From: a virus | Direction: 5' to 3' (one strand) | Virus record (IMG/VR): IMGVR_UViG_3300025168_000252 | Span: 1 to 37,078 of that record | DNA: 37,078 nucleotides | Shown here: in pieces, positions 16,265-26,700 of the stretch | Position numbering within the stretch: the first letter of the stretch is position 1 | Layout of the letters: each line of letters starts with the position of its first letter | Position numbers and translations under genes: made by a program | Notes under the pieces: generated by a model | Seen by the model: the letters and a program-made list of their open reading frames with translations, nothing else | What the model was told of the DNA's origin: nothing | The model's database searches: none

Positions 16265-19200
16265 ATGTCTAACTCATGGGACTACGACACATTTTCTAAG
16301 TATTTAGGTACTGATAATGAGCAATATGATTTTAACGAAGATAATTTTGTGGGGCAAGATGACTATGCTGATTATCTTGCTGATCAGAATGCAATGGAAC
16401 CAAGCGCAATGTCAGGTTTAAATTCTTTAAACGATGAGAATTTTCCGTTTGACCAAGTTGTTCAAGACAACGAAATGTTGCAGGACATGGAAGCATCTTC
16501 AATGTCTGGCTTAGGAGATATTGATCCGAATTGGAATCCGGACAATATGATTTCTAGAGAAAACGCTTTTATTAGTGAGAATTTTTCTGAGGATTCTTCT
16601 CAGAATTTTTCTGCTGACCAGTCTGCTCCAACAGGGATTGTTGGAACAGGAACTGGGATGGGTCAGAGGGGGCGAAACTTTCGGGGTATTCCTAGTATTT
16701 TTACAGCAGAAGATTATGCTTCCGCAGAGTTCGATCCAGACACAATGTTGTTTGGGTATTCGTTAGACGATCAACCAGAAAATGCAATATATGACGTTGA
16801 TAGAAATAATGTTGTTGATGCTAATGATCTTGCTATTTGGTTAAAGCGTGGATATAACGTAAAAGATACAGATCCAATTACTGATACCGGAAAACCTTTT
16901 TACAAAGGAATAGATCCGAGTGATGCGGCTGCGGCTTCAACATTTATGGGTGATCTGTCTAGAGATGATATTGATTTTCAAGGATATCTTTATGGAGATC
17001 AAATTAATCCGCCCGGATTTGAAAAGATTTTCGGAGAGATTGAAAGAAGTCCATTTAGAGGAGATTGGGATGCGGGTAGGTACGTTCCTTATACATACGA
17101 TATAGATCTTGATGATCCCAAGTTTAAAGCCTATGAGCCTGCCCGAAAGTTTCTTTCTGAAACTTTTGCAAAAGCTGAAGCGGCTGGATTTGACAGCATT
17201 GAAAGATACTTGCTTGATCTAGATAACAATAATGATCCAAACTATGAAACAGAGAGAGATCTTTACAATTATCATGCGGGAAAGTATGAAGAGCTAGCGA
17301 CCGAGTACCAAGCAGCGCAGCAGCAAGCCTTTCAAGAACAGATGCAAGGCAACAACATGCAAGAGTGGCTTGGAACAGATAATGGAATTAAGTACATCAA
17401 TCAAGCCATGGGTATTTTTGCTGCAGCAACAGGCATGAATGTTAGCGAAATAGATCCGAGCATAATTAATCTAATTACGAGTGCTGCTTCTTCGGGTGAA
17501 CTAGCTGCTTTCATTGGCAAATACGGTCTAGGTGCGGGTGAAAGTTGGGCTGCCGCTTTCGCAGAAGAACTAGAAATCTTTAAAGAATTGACAGGAGCGA
17601 CTAACGCAGACGTTTTTGCTAACCCAGAACTTGTAGCCGTGCTTAGAGAAGACGCTACCAAAAGAATCGGAATAGAAGACCCCGGGACCGGGGGCCAGCA
17701 AGAGGGTCCGGATGCAGGTCTAGATGCAGGTCTAGATGAGGGTGACGGTGCGGGTGCGGGTGACGGTGCGGGTGACGGTACTATCACTAGTGCTTTCAAT
17801 CAATACGATACTGTTCCTGACAAATTTAAAAACAATTTAAATTTTGGCGACGACGCAGGTAATGGGAGCGGAAATTACGGGTTGAGTTTTGGTGACTTTC
17901 AATATAACAATGAATATATCAATGGCGTGAACCCCATTATGGGTTACAACCCGGACAAGTCAATCGACTGGGAAACCAAGCAGGTTGTTGCTGGAGATTA
18001 TGTAAAAGAAATTAGTGACATATCTGCAAACACCGCAGATCTAGCGGGTTTTGATACCGATGGAGATAATGTTACCCGTTATCCTAAGTTTCTTGTTGAA
18101 GCAGCCAATAATGAAAGTTCCGAATTGATGCTGGCAAGCGGAGGCGACCCGTTTTCTTGGTGGGATAATCTAAGTCAAACAAACAAGAATACTTTCATTG
18201 AGAATTACAGCACTAAATTTGAAAATATTGGATCCGACAACAATCGCATTCTTAAAGACAAACATTCTTTTGCAATAGACAATCCAAATAAAGATGTTTA
18301 TAAAAGAAATTCAGAAGGGGTTATCACAGATCACTTGATGCCACGTTGGATGATTGAAGAACAATTAAATAGCGGATATGAAATTGATCACAGGGCTTGG
18401 TCAAATCTTTCTGCAGAAGAAAGAAACAGGCTTCAGTCTGAAATATCTAAATCCGTTAAGACGCTTGGTGACGATGGTAGCAATAATCTAGATTTGCTTA
18501 GCGTTACAAAGCTTGTAGATGGAAACGTTGAAATAGCAAGTGAATTCAATACTGCAGGGAATCTTGAATTTGCTCCTAGTGTAGAAGATCGAAGCCCTGA
18601 TTATGTATCATCTGAGAATGATAAATTAACACTTGCAGAATTCGGACAAGTTCTTATTCACGCAGGATTTGATACTGGTGCATATCAAGATGTTACAGAT
18701 TCAAATAGTCGAATAGACAATTTAAGTTCAATGGGTATGGCTGCTTGGGAGAAAGCAGGAGCCACCGAAGAACAGATGGAAAACTATATGGGACGTTCTT
18801 CTGTCTACGGGGAAGATTCTATAGGACTTGGCAATCGTTTTCTATCTTCAAGTCAACAAAATGTAGTTCTTCCACAAGAAGTTCTTTCTTATATTTTTAA
18901 CAACCTTGATGATTACCATGAATTAATGGGTAGTGACAAGTATGCAATACTCTTACCTCCTTCGATTAATGAGAAGACAGCGTTCGACGCTCCTACAGCT
19001 CTTTGGACCGAAAGAGTTGTAAATCCTAAAGGTCTTAACAGGGATGAACCTAGCCATTTTGTTACTAATCATGTAGACGATATTGACATAGGGCTAAAAG
19101 ATATACTTCGTGAACTTATGGGTGGAGAGGTAGGGGCTTATGAAGATATAAAAACATTTGGAGACTTAACTGTAAACGTTGAAGAACTAGATTGGCCAAC

Positions 19201-20128
19201 TTTTTTGGGTGGTGTTCCCTTACCCGATATGGAAGGGGGAGAAGAATATTTCTCTCCAAACGGAGGATTTTTTGAAAGCAATGAGTATGGAATTCCATCA
19301 GCAGATCCATATTTAGATGAAACCCCCGGTAAAGAATGGGGAAACATGTTAAACGCAGCGATGCTTTTTAAAAGTGGAGGGGGTGGAATTCACGAAATGA
19401 TGGCTCAAGTAGGAAAAGCATATGAAACTTATTCACGCGAATTTGATTCAAAACCTGACACTCGCATTGACGTTAATTCGTTTTATGAAAATCAAAGAAC
19501 AAAAGAAAGAGGAGATGTAGATTTTAATTCTATTGTTAATTTGTCTGAAAGATTAAAAGAACAAGAAAGAATAGAAGAATTAATTGATGAATTATATTTA
19601 GATGCACTTGAAACTGCAACTTTTTCGCAACCCTCTGATAAATTCCAACAGGTATTTGAAGATATCGAAGGGCAAATAGTTATGCCTGATGGCAGTCTTA
19701 TGACAATTAACAATGGCGGTTTTTTTGAAGGAGGATCTGTCGGTCCATTTCAAGAAGATGTTCTTTTGAATTACGCATCTTCCTTACCGGGAAATCCAAA
19801 CATGGAAAACAGGTCAGCAGCTTCTTCGATGTACGGAGAAGATTCTGTAAGACAAATAGAAAACTTGTTAGCCGGTGGTGGTTACATAAGAGGCAGGGAT
19901 GGAGGCATGGATGACACTGTTCCTGCTATGACAGATGGAACTCAACCTGCCAAACTTTCTAGTGGTGAATTCGTTATGCCAGCAGATGTTGTTTCTAGTC
20001 TGGGTGATGGGAACAATGAGAATGGCGCACAAAAATTGTACGAAATGATGGATCGAATTAGAGCATTTAAAACAGGAAGCTTGGAACAACCTCCTCCGGT
20101 TGACGACGGCTCTGTAATGCCTGTATAG
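16265..20128 (+). CDS. Large acidic virion protein with dockerin-like calcium sites
   Basis: This 1287-aa acidic protein has two dockerin/EF-like acidic loops. The first is at residues 22-33 (D22, N24, D26, G30, D33) and the second at 177-188 (D177, D179, N181, D185, D188, then LAIWLKRG). A low-complexity GAGAGDGAGDG linker lies near residues 495-510. The C-terminus carries a pattern I know from marine phage virion proteins: GGMDDTVPA...SGEFVMPADVV, then an NGAQKLYEMMDRIRAFK helix. It probably sits inside or at the tail of the virion. The first start is fixed by a GGAGACC site at 16256-16262. No enzyme domain is recognised. Confidence 0.6.
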   Translation: MSNSWDYDTFSKYLGTDNEQYDFNEDNFVGQDDYADYLADQNAMEPSAMSGLNSLNDENFPFDQVVQDNEMLQDMEASSMSGLGDIDPNWNPDNMISRENAFISENFSEDSSQNFSADQSAPTGIVGTGTGMGQRGRNFRGIPSIFTAEDYASAEFDPDTMLFGYSLDDQPENAIYDVDRNNVVDANDLAIWLKRGYNVKDTDPITDTGKPFYKGIDPSDAAAASTFMGDLSRDDIDFQGYLYGDQINPPGFEKIFGEIERSPFRGDWDAGRYVPYTYDIDLDDPKFKAYEPARKFLSETFAKAEAAGFDSIERYLLDLDNNNDPNYETERDLYNYHAGKYEELATEYQAAQQQAFQEQMQGNNMQEWLGTDNGIKYINQAMGIFAAATGMNVSEIDPSIINLITSAASSGELAAFIGKYGLGAGESWAAAFAEELEIFKELTGATNADVFANPELVAVLREDATKRIGIEDPGTGGQQEGPDAGLDAGLDEGDGAGAGDGAGDGTITSAFNQYDTVPDKFKNNLNFGDDAGNGSGNYGLSFGDFQYNNEYINGVNPIMGYNPDKSIDWETKQVVAGDYVKEISDISANTADLAGFDTDGDNVTRYPKFLVEAANNESSELMLASGGDPFSWWDNLSQTNKNTFIENYSTKFENIGSDNNRILKDKHSFAIDNPNKDVYKRNSEGVITDHLMPRWMIEEQLNSGYEIDHRAWSNLSAEERNRLQSEISKSVKTLGDDGSNNLDLLSVTKLVDGNVEIASEFNTAGNLEFAPSVEDRSPDYVSSENDKLTLAEFGQVLIHAGFDTGAYQDVTDSNSRIDNLSSMGMAAWEKAGATEEQMENYMGRSSVYGEDSIGLGNRFLSSSQQNVVLPQEVLSYIFNNLDDYHELMGSDKYAILLPPSINEKTAFDAPTALWTERVVNPKGLNRDEPSHFVTNHVDDIDIGLKDILRELMGGEVGAYEDIKTFGDLTVNVEELDWPTFLGGVPLPDMEGGEEYFSPNGGFFESNEYGIPSADPYLDETPGKEWGNMLNAAMLFKSGGGGIHEMMAQVGKAYETYSREFDSKPDTRIDVNSFYENQRTKERGDVDFNSIVNLSERLKEQERIEELIDELYLDALETATFSQPSDKFQQVFEDIEGQIVMPDGSLMTINNGGFFEGGSVGPFQEDVLLNYASSLPGNPNMENRSAASSMYGEDSVRQIENLLAGGGYIRGRDGGMDDTVPAMTDGTQPAKLSSGEFVMPADVVSSLGDGNNENGAQKLYEMMDRIRAFKTGSLEQPPPVDDGSVMPV

Positions 20129-20137
20129 GAGAATAAT

Positions 20138-21055
20138 ATGGGTGGTGGTGGACCTTCAACAACTACACAAATCGTAAAACAAGAAATACCGGAATGGGCA
20201 AAGCCTTATTACGAGTCTATTGGCCGTCGGGGCATGTCTGAATCTGGAAGGCGATATCAACCCTACGAAGGAGATCGTATTGCCGGATTTACAGGACAGG
20301 AAAAAGCTGCCTTTGGTGCTGCTGAAGACATGTTTAGACAGGGTCCGAGGCCCGAGTTAGCAAAGTCTCAGCAGTATACCGGGGAAGCTTTTCAAAGAGC
20401 TTCAACCCCTGGTTCTTGGAACGCTCAAGCGTTTGATCAATACGCCAATCCTTACAAAACAAGAGTACTTGATCTGCAAAAAGAACGAATGCAAAAAGAT
20501 TATCAAAACATGATTGCGAGAAGCGGTCGCGATATCTCTAGTCAATTTGCACAGTCGGGAACTCGCGGTGGACGCGCAAGTGTTGGAGGAGCAAGGGCTG
20601 CAGCCGAAATGGCTGGAGAGCTAGCGCAAAACATGCGTATGCTTGACGCTGAAGGATTGTCATCTATGTACGATTCAGCACAGGACTCTTTCAGGTCAGA
20701 CGCAGACCGAAGGCAGGCAGGAATTGGGTATCAATTGGAAGCGGCCAGACAGCAACAGGCTTTGGCGCAAACCCAGCAAGATCAAGCAATGCAAAGATTT
20801 GAAACAATGAGATTGACTGGATCTTTAAGAAGGGAAATGGAGCAAGCCGAGAAAGACCAAGCATATGTTGACTTTCTGGCTCAAAGGGATTGGAATAAAG
20901 AACAACTCAATTGGTTTACAGGATTGCTTTCGGGTACTCCTTACAACAGGACAAATCAAAGTAACATTTCTACTGCTCCGGGTGCCTCTCCTATTTCTCA
21001 GGGCGTTGGCTTGGCAACTGCAGGTCTGGGTGCTTACAAAGCATTTACAAGTTAG
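20138..21055 (+). CDS. Helical internal virion protein, MGGGG family
   Basis: This 305-aa protein starts MGGGGPSTTTQIVKQEIPEW, followed by a PYYESIGRRGMS and YEGDRIAGFTGQEKAAF segment. I recognise this start from marine phage internal or ejection proteins. The middle (about 120-260) is a long Gln/Arg/Ala-rich helical region without cysteines, suited to a coiled-coil rod or a protein that leaves the virion. The C-terminus is a small Gly-rich hydrophobic patch (GVGLATAGLGAYKAF). It lies between other large presumed ejection proteins, with a GGAG ribosome site at 20128-20131. Confidence 0.65.
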   Translation: MGGGGPSTTTQIVKQEIPEWAKPYYESIGRRGMSESGRRYQPYEGDRIAGFTGQEKAAFGAAEDMFRQGPRPELAKSQQYTGEAFQRASTPGSWNAQAFDQYANPYKTRVLDLQKERMQKDYQNMIARSGRDISSQFAQSGTRGGRASVGGARAAAEMAGELAQNMRMLDAEGLSSMYDSAQDSFRSDADRRQAGIGYQLEAARQQQALAQTQQDQAMQRFETMRLTGSLRREMEQAEKDQAYVDFLAQRDWNKEQLNWFTGLLSGTPYNRTNQSNISTAPGASPISQGVGLATAGLGAYKAFTS

Positions 21056-21064
21056 GAAAAATAT

Positions 21065-23701
21065 ATGAGTTATTCACTTTTGGAAATGCAAGAGAAGCTT
21101 CGCAACATCCCGATGGATGGAGTGAAACAAGTAGCTTCTGGACAGCATGGCAAAGCCCATCAGATTCTTGGCATGGACGAGATCAAAAGACGGCAAGACA
21201 TGGCCAAGGAAGCTCAGGCAGAAGCTGCAGAAATGGGTGCCCAAGAGCCACCTATGGTTGACCAGTATATGCAAATGGCACAAAAGATTGGTTCTCCTGC
21301 GTTACCTCCTCCGGGTATGCAAGCTCCTATGTCGCCTGGGATGAGACCTCCTATGCCTACACAAGGCCCTCCTATGCAGCCTCAGGGACAGCCCATGGCA
21401 CCCCCTATGGCACCTCCTATGCCGCCTCCCGGCATGGGGTATAACGAAGGTGGAGCTGTGGCTGGATCGATTGGCAGTGCTTTGGGTTCTCCGGGAATGG
21501 CGGGGGGTGCAATGGGTGGCTTAGCCCCTGCGCCTCGGCCCGCTCCACAGCAGAGCAATGATTTGGCAATGGCACAAGCGTTATCTCAGAAGCTTGGGGT
21601 TAGCCTTGAAGAGGCAATGAAAATTATTCAAGAACAGAAGTCTGCGTCTATGGGTGCGATTACAGGTGCGATGGGTTTCCCTGGAATATCAAGTGCCATG
21701 GGTGCCCTAGGTTCTCTTGGAACGGCAAGTGCTATGGGTGCCGCAGCCGCTGCTCCTCCTCCGGGCATGGGATATAACGAAGGTGGAGCTGTAAATCCTC
21801 TTGCAACCTTGAGTCAAATAGGTTCTCCTTTTCTTGCGTCACAGCGTGTAGATGAAGAGAAGATGAAGAAAGCAATGGAGTTTGCTGACAAGCTTGGCAT
21901 AAGTGTCGAAGAGGCGATGAAGATTATTGAGGCTCAGTCAATGGCTTCGCCGGGTCCGGGCATGGGATACAACGAAGGTGGTTCTGTTGGAGTGTTGGAA
22001 AAGGCCAAGAGTCTTTCTAAGAGAATGAACATTCCTTTAGACGAGGCTATTCAGTATCTTGAAAATTTAAAGAACAACGCAAAACTTGGATATGGTGGTG
22101 AGTATTTCTCTGGCGATTTTGACGATTCCCAAAGTGCTTTAAAAAAATATACATCTTCTGATAAAGAAGGTTCCCTTGAAGCTTTTGAAAACTATGAAGA
22201 TGCTTTGAAAGCGGAAGCAATTTCTCTTGGTTATGCAACCCCTGAATCTTTTCCCGGTTCAACTGAAGATGCGATTGCTCTTAATAGATCTCTTCCATTG
22301 CAAGAGCTTTTAAAATCTATTCGGGATAGAAATGAAAGGGAGCAAGGTCTAGTTAACCTAAGTCCTAAAGCTCCTGTTGATCAAAGAATGTATTCGTTCA
22401 AAAGCGGTGGACCTATCGGGACTCATCAGATGCCTGACGGAACTGTGATGCCGGGTCGAACGCATGAAGAATCGATTCAGATGGGCATTGCTAAAGAATA
22501 TCAATATGGTGGACCCGTAAGTGGGCCTAGACCTCCTTATGTGGGTCGCAAGTCAGTTCCTAAAGTATTTAATCCTGAAACGGGAGAATGGGAAGACTAT
22601 CAACCAGAGCAAGGATATGGTTATTTAGATTTTGCCAAGGATGTAGGGACAACTATATTTGATCCTACAGACCCTGTTGATTTAGGTTTGGCTGCACTTG
22701 CTGCTACTGGCGTTGGTGCTGGGCCAGCCGCTTTTGGCAAAGCAGCAAAATTTGTTACTAAAGTTCCCAAGCTTGTAGGCATGGGTAAAAAATTATTAAG
22801 GAGAAAGATTCCTGAAATTAACAAGGGATTAGGATCTTTATTAGGAGCGGGTAAAAAAGTTCCTCCAGTAGATGGATCGTATGCAAATTTGGCAAGAACT
22901 GCAGAGATAGCTCGTAAGCAAGAAAGAGCTGGCAGATTAGCTGTTAGAGCAGGTGTGCCTGCTGCAGCGATAGTTGGCTCAAACTTAATGGGAGTAGACG
23001 AGCCCGGTAAGTTTGGAGAGGGGTTTCCGGTCAGTCAAGAAGAAGCGATGTCTGCACTTGGGGGAGCAGGCTTGGCTTCTGAATACGATGAAGTGTATGG
23101 AAAGTCTCCGGAACAAAAAATGAGAGAACAACTTCAAGACGCTTTATATAAATCGGCTAATGCAGGAGACGTTGAAGTAGATCGCCCGGACAGTCTTTAC
23201 TTGCCGGAAACGGAAACGGAAACTCCCACAGAAGAGTCTAGATTTGATAAAGCTATGTCATCTCCATGGTGGGCGTTGATGCAATCTGGATTGAATATGG
23301 CTGCTGGTGATTCTCCGAATGCAATTAAAAATATTGCGGGCGGCTTGAGTGAAGGCTTTGGGGATTATCAACAAAGGCTTATACAACGTGAGACGATGGA
23401 TCAAGCAAACAAACAACAAAAATCAACAGACGAATTAAATGCTGCCCGTGCAGATTTTGCAAGAGCGCAGACGGAATGGTATCGAAGGGACAAGGGAAAA
23501 TCAGAGTTTACTCTAGCAGATTTTCTAGAAATAGTTCAAGAAGGCGCAGGATTTTCGATGTTAACAACTGAAGAAAAAGCAGAAGAAATCAAAAAAGCAA
23601 AAAGAGCATACTACGAAATGATGCAAAATGGAGATAAAAGATTAGCGGGTAGCAATATTATTTCTCAAGCTCAATTACAAAGAGCTGCTTCGGCTGGTTA
23701 G
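21065..23701 (+). CDS. Repeat-containing Pro/Met-rich presumed ejection protein
   Basis: This 878-aa protein is built in the N-terminal third from three cassettes. The GMGYNEGG element occurs at 123-130, 234-241 and 299-306. A similar helix (KLGVSLEEAMKII type) occurs at 172-192, 273-292 and 316-336. A Pro/Met-rich linker (residues 80-125) precedes them. A YLDFAKDVGTT and ALAATGVGAGPAAFGKAAKF hydrophobic part is near residues 520-565. The C-terminal end is helical and charged. The GGxV elements recall the neighbouring proteins at 6911 and 14870. It likely works with the 2549-aa protein in DNA delivery. This role is inferred from context. Confidence 0.6.
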   Translation: MSYSLLEMQEKLRNIPMDGVKQVASGQHGKAHQILGMDEIKRRQDMAKEAQAEAAEMGAQEPPMVDQYMQMAQKIGSPALPPPGMQAPMSPGMRPPMPTQGPPMQPQGQPMAPPMAPPMPPPGMGYNEGGAVAGSIGSALGSPGMAGGAMGGLAPAPRPAPQQSNDLAMAQALSQKLGVSLEEAMKIIQEQKSASMGAITGAMGFPGISSAMGALGSLGTASAMGAAAAAPPPGMGYNEGGAVNPLATLSQIGSPFLASQRVDEEKMKKAMEFADKLGISVEEAMKIIEAQSMASPGPGMGYNEGGSVGVLEKAKSLSKRMNIPLDEAIQYLENLKNNAKLGYGGEYFSGDFDDSQSALKKYTSSDKEGSLEAFENYEDALKAEAISLGYATPESFPGSTEDAIALNRSLPLQELLKSIRDRNEREQGLVNLSPKAPVDQRMYSFKSGGPIGTHQMPDGTVMPGRTHEESIQMGIAKEYQYGGPVSGPRPPYVGRKSVPKVFNPETGEWEDYQPEQGYGYLDFAKDVGTTIFDPTDPVDLGLAALAATGVGAGPAAFGKAAKFVTKVPKLVGMGKKLLRRKIPEINKGLGSLLGAGKKVPPVDGSYANLARTAEIARKQERAGRLAVRAGVPAAAIVGSNLMGVDEPGKFGEGFPVSQEEAMSALGGAGLASEYDEVYGKSPEQKMREQLQDALYKSANAGDVEVDRPDSLYLPETETETPTEESRFDKAMSSPWWALMQSGLNMAAGDSPNAIKNIAGGLSEGFGDYQQRLIQRETMDQANKQQKSTDELNAARADFARAQTEWYRRDKGKSEFTLADFLEIVQEGAGFSMLTTEEKAEEIKKAKRAYYEMMQNGDKRLAGSNIISQAQLQRAASAG

Positions 23702-23716
23702 GAAATAAATCTGCAT

Positions 23717-26700
23717 ATGTCTACGCAATGGAATCCAAACGAATCTAATTCGGTACAGCTAGATGACGGAACAGTTGTTGAAATTCCTGTTGGTATTTCT
23801 GCAGCGCAAGCTTATAAATTTCTTGTAGAAGCAGGAAGAATTACACCATCTGAGTTGCCCGAAGAAGAAGAAAAGAGCGGGTTTTTTCCCGGCATATCTT
23901 CTAGCATTGAAAATATTAAAGGTACATTTACAGGCGCTTTGCCCGCAACGGCGGCAGGTCTGGAAATTACAGGCACCGAAGATCAAAGGCGTAAATATCT
24001 TGAGTCTTCTCAAGCAATTTACGAAGCATCTAGAGAAGCTCAAATGGAAAAGCTTCCTGATCCTGCATCTGTAGATAGTATTAAAGAAGCTTATGAAGAT
24101 GGTGGTGCTTGGGATGCTCTTTCTGAAACGTGGGATTTTTCAAAAGAAGCAGTAGGGCAACAGGTTCCTATCTTTGGTGGCCTTATGGCTGCTCAAAAGC
24201 TAGGTGGAAGCAAGCTTGTTTCTAACAGTTTAATTGGTAGAGCCGGTACTGCTTTGCTGGGAAGAGCTATCCCTGCTGCTGTAGCTCCTTATGTGGCTGC
24301 AAGTTTTTCAAATCCATGGACAGGAGCAGCCGCTGCGCTGGCCCTTTCTGCTGCCTTTGCTTATTCCAGCATGTTGAGAGACAACGCAGAGTCTGCTGAA
24401 GACCTTGAAGACATTAAGGTTCTTCGTGCAGCAACTGCTGCTGCTCCACATGCAGCTATGGAATATCTAGGCTTTGCTATGACGGGTGCTTTTGGTCCGC
24501 TCAAGCAACAACTAGCCGCAGCCACACTTAAAGACACCTTAGCCGGAGCATCTACGGCTGCGGGTCGAAGTGCTTGGGGAGCTGCAGGGAAACAAGCTGC
24601 TAAGTCTCTTACTGAATTCCCTACTGAACTGGCACAAACAGTAATTGAAAGGGCTCAAGCGGGTGAGTCTATTAGTCTTTCTGATGCTGATTTTGTAAAT
24701 GAAATGATCAATGTTGCTGCTGCGACTGCGCCAGTTGTGGGTGTATTTGGCGGGTACGGTGGTTACCGTTCTTATAAGAACGAAAAAAGTAACAAGAAAG
24801 AGTTTGATAAGAAAACCGATCTTGAAAAAGCACACCGAGCAAGTGTTGCTGAAGCCAGAAGAATTACAATTGAAAAGCAAGAGGCCAATGCGCGGAGGAT
24901 TGCGGATGAAGGCGTTGCTCGTTACGAGGCTGCAGTAGGATTAGCTAACGCAAGAGATGAGGGGATCGCTCGCCAAGTAGAGCGGATGTCTGAAAGAACT
25001 CCAGTTGAGTATGCAGACATTGTGGAAGCATTGGATTCTCGCGGTGTAACTCCAGACAATGTTTTTAACTCTGGAACTGCAGCTTTTATATTTAGAAATA
25101 CAGATGGAAAAGTAAAGAGCTTGCATCAACTTAAAGATAGTCTTTCTTTATCTAAAGCGGAGAGAGATCAGAGAGCTAAGTATAGGCGTAGGATTTACTC
25201 AATTCTTAGCGGTATGGGATCCTTTGAATATGTTGGTGCAAACAAAGACGCACCGCTTACGTTTAACCAGTACACAACAAAACAATTTGACGATGTATTA
25301 AAAGCTACAAGAAAGTTTAAAGGAAAAGCTGAAGGTACACGAATTAATCAAAACAATATTCGCAAGATACTTAAGATGGGAAACTCTGGAGTTGAGCAAA
25401 ATATTGCTTCTGCTATCAAAAAAGATCTTAAGCTTGATGGTTACTCTGAAACAAGTGGAAGCGTTCAGGTAGCAAGAAACCCTGGCTACACTGAAATTCA
25501 ATACAGAGAAATTATGGATCGGGCTAGAGAAAAGGGTCGGATTAGTCAAGAGTTATATGAGCAAGTCACAAACAATTATGGACGAGAATACTATACGCAG
25601 TTTATTCAGGATGTTTCAGTAAGGGGTGGCCTTGACCCCGTTCAGGCAAAGAAAAACATTTACATTCCTATGCGAGCCCAAAAGGGAATTGGTTATGTAG
25701 ACGTTGAAGTGGAGCCTGACACTCCTGGGTTTTTCATTCGACATGAAGGAGAAATTGTAGCTGGAGCGACTACGCGATCTATGGCTGAATCTGTTGTTAG
25801 TTCACTTGAACACAGAAGTCGATCTTATACAGTAACTAAAAACGGTAAAAAGTTTAAGACTTTTAAAAATAAATCTTGGGCAGATCAAATTTCTAAAAAC
25901 GAATCTAAAATAAATCCTGATGATGTCTTTGATGTTGTTACGAATCCTGTCGCGACATTTAACATTGATAAGACTAAGACTACCGGGTTTAAAGTAGTTG
26001 AAAGATTTAGAGATGATGAAGGCAACGTAAAAGATATTTATGAAGATTCCTTTGCGCCAACTAGAGAAATAGCAGAAGGCAGGAAGGAAGTTAGGGAGTC
26101 TGAATACAGCGTAGGCGAATCCGCATGGGATCGAAGGGCTGACAAGAGAAGAGAGCAGGCTATGCAAGATCTTTTCTACGGCCCCCGAGAGCGTGGTCTT
26201 TATCAAGATCCTGTTCTTGAAGATTTTGTTCCCAGGGAACCAGAATTTACTGAGCAAGAAGTAAAGATTATAGACCTTATCGACGCTCAGCTTAAGGATT
26301 TGGGTGTAAGTGATTTTAGAGGAAAGGTAGAAAAAAATATTCGCACCGGAGACAGGTCAGCAGCCGGTGAATTTTCTGCTCTTTTTAAGACAATTTCTGT
26401 TGCTTTGGATCAGTTTGGAAACGCACAGACAGATGCTGAGATTGATCAAGTACTAAAAGAAGTCGTAGACCATGAAGTTATTCATGCAATGAGAGAGCTT
26501 GATTTGTTTTCTCAGAACGAATGGCTTGCTCTTACAAGAAGTGTTTCAAGAATCAAAATTCCAAAGGATCTTCGCAATCGAAACAGAGAACTCTTTAGCG
26601 AAGACACAACGTTTCTTGAGTGGGCAGAAAAAAATTACGATGGGATTCCCAGAGTTGAAGCTCTGAAGAATAGAAAAAATCCTGATGAATATTGGGATTA

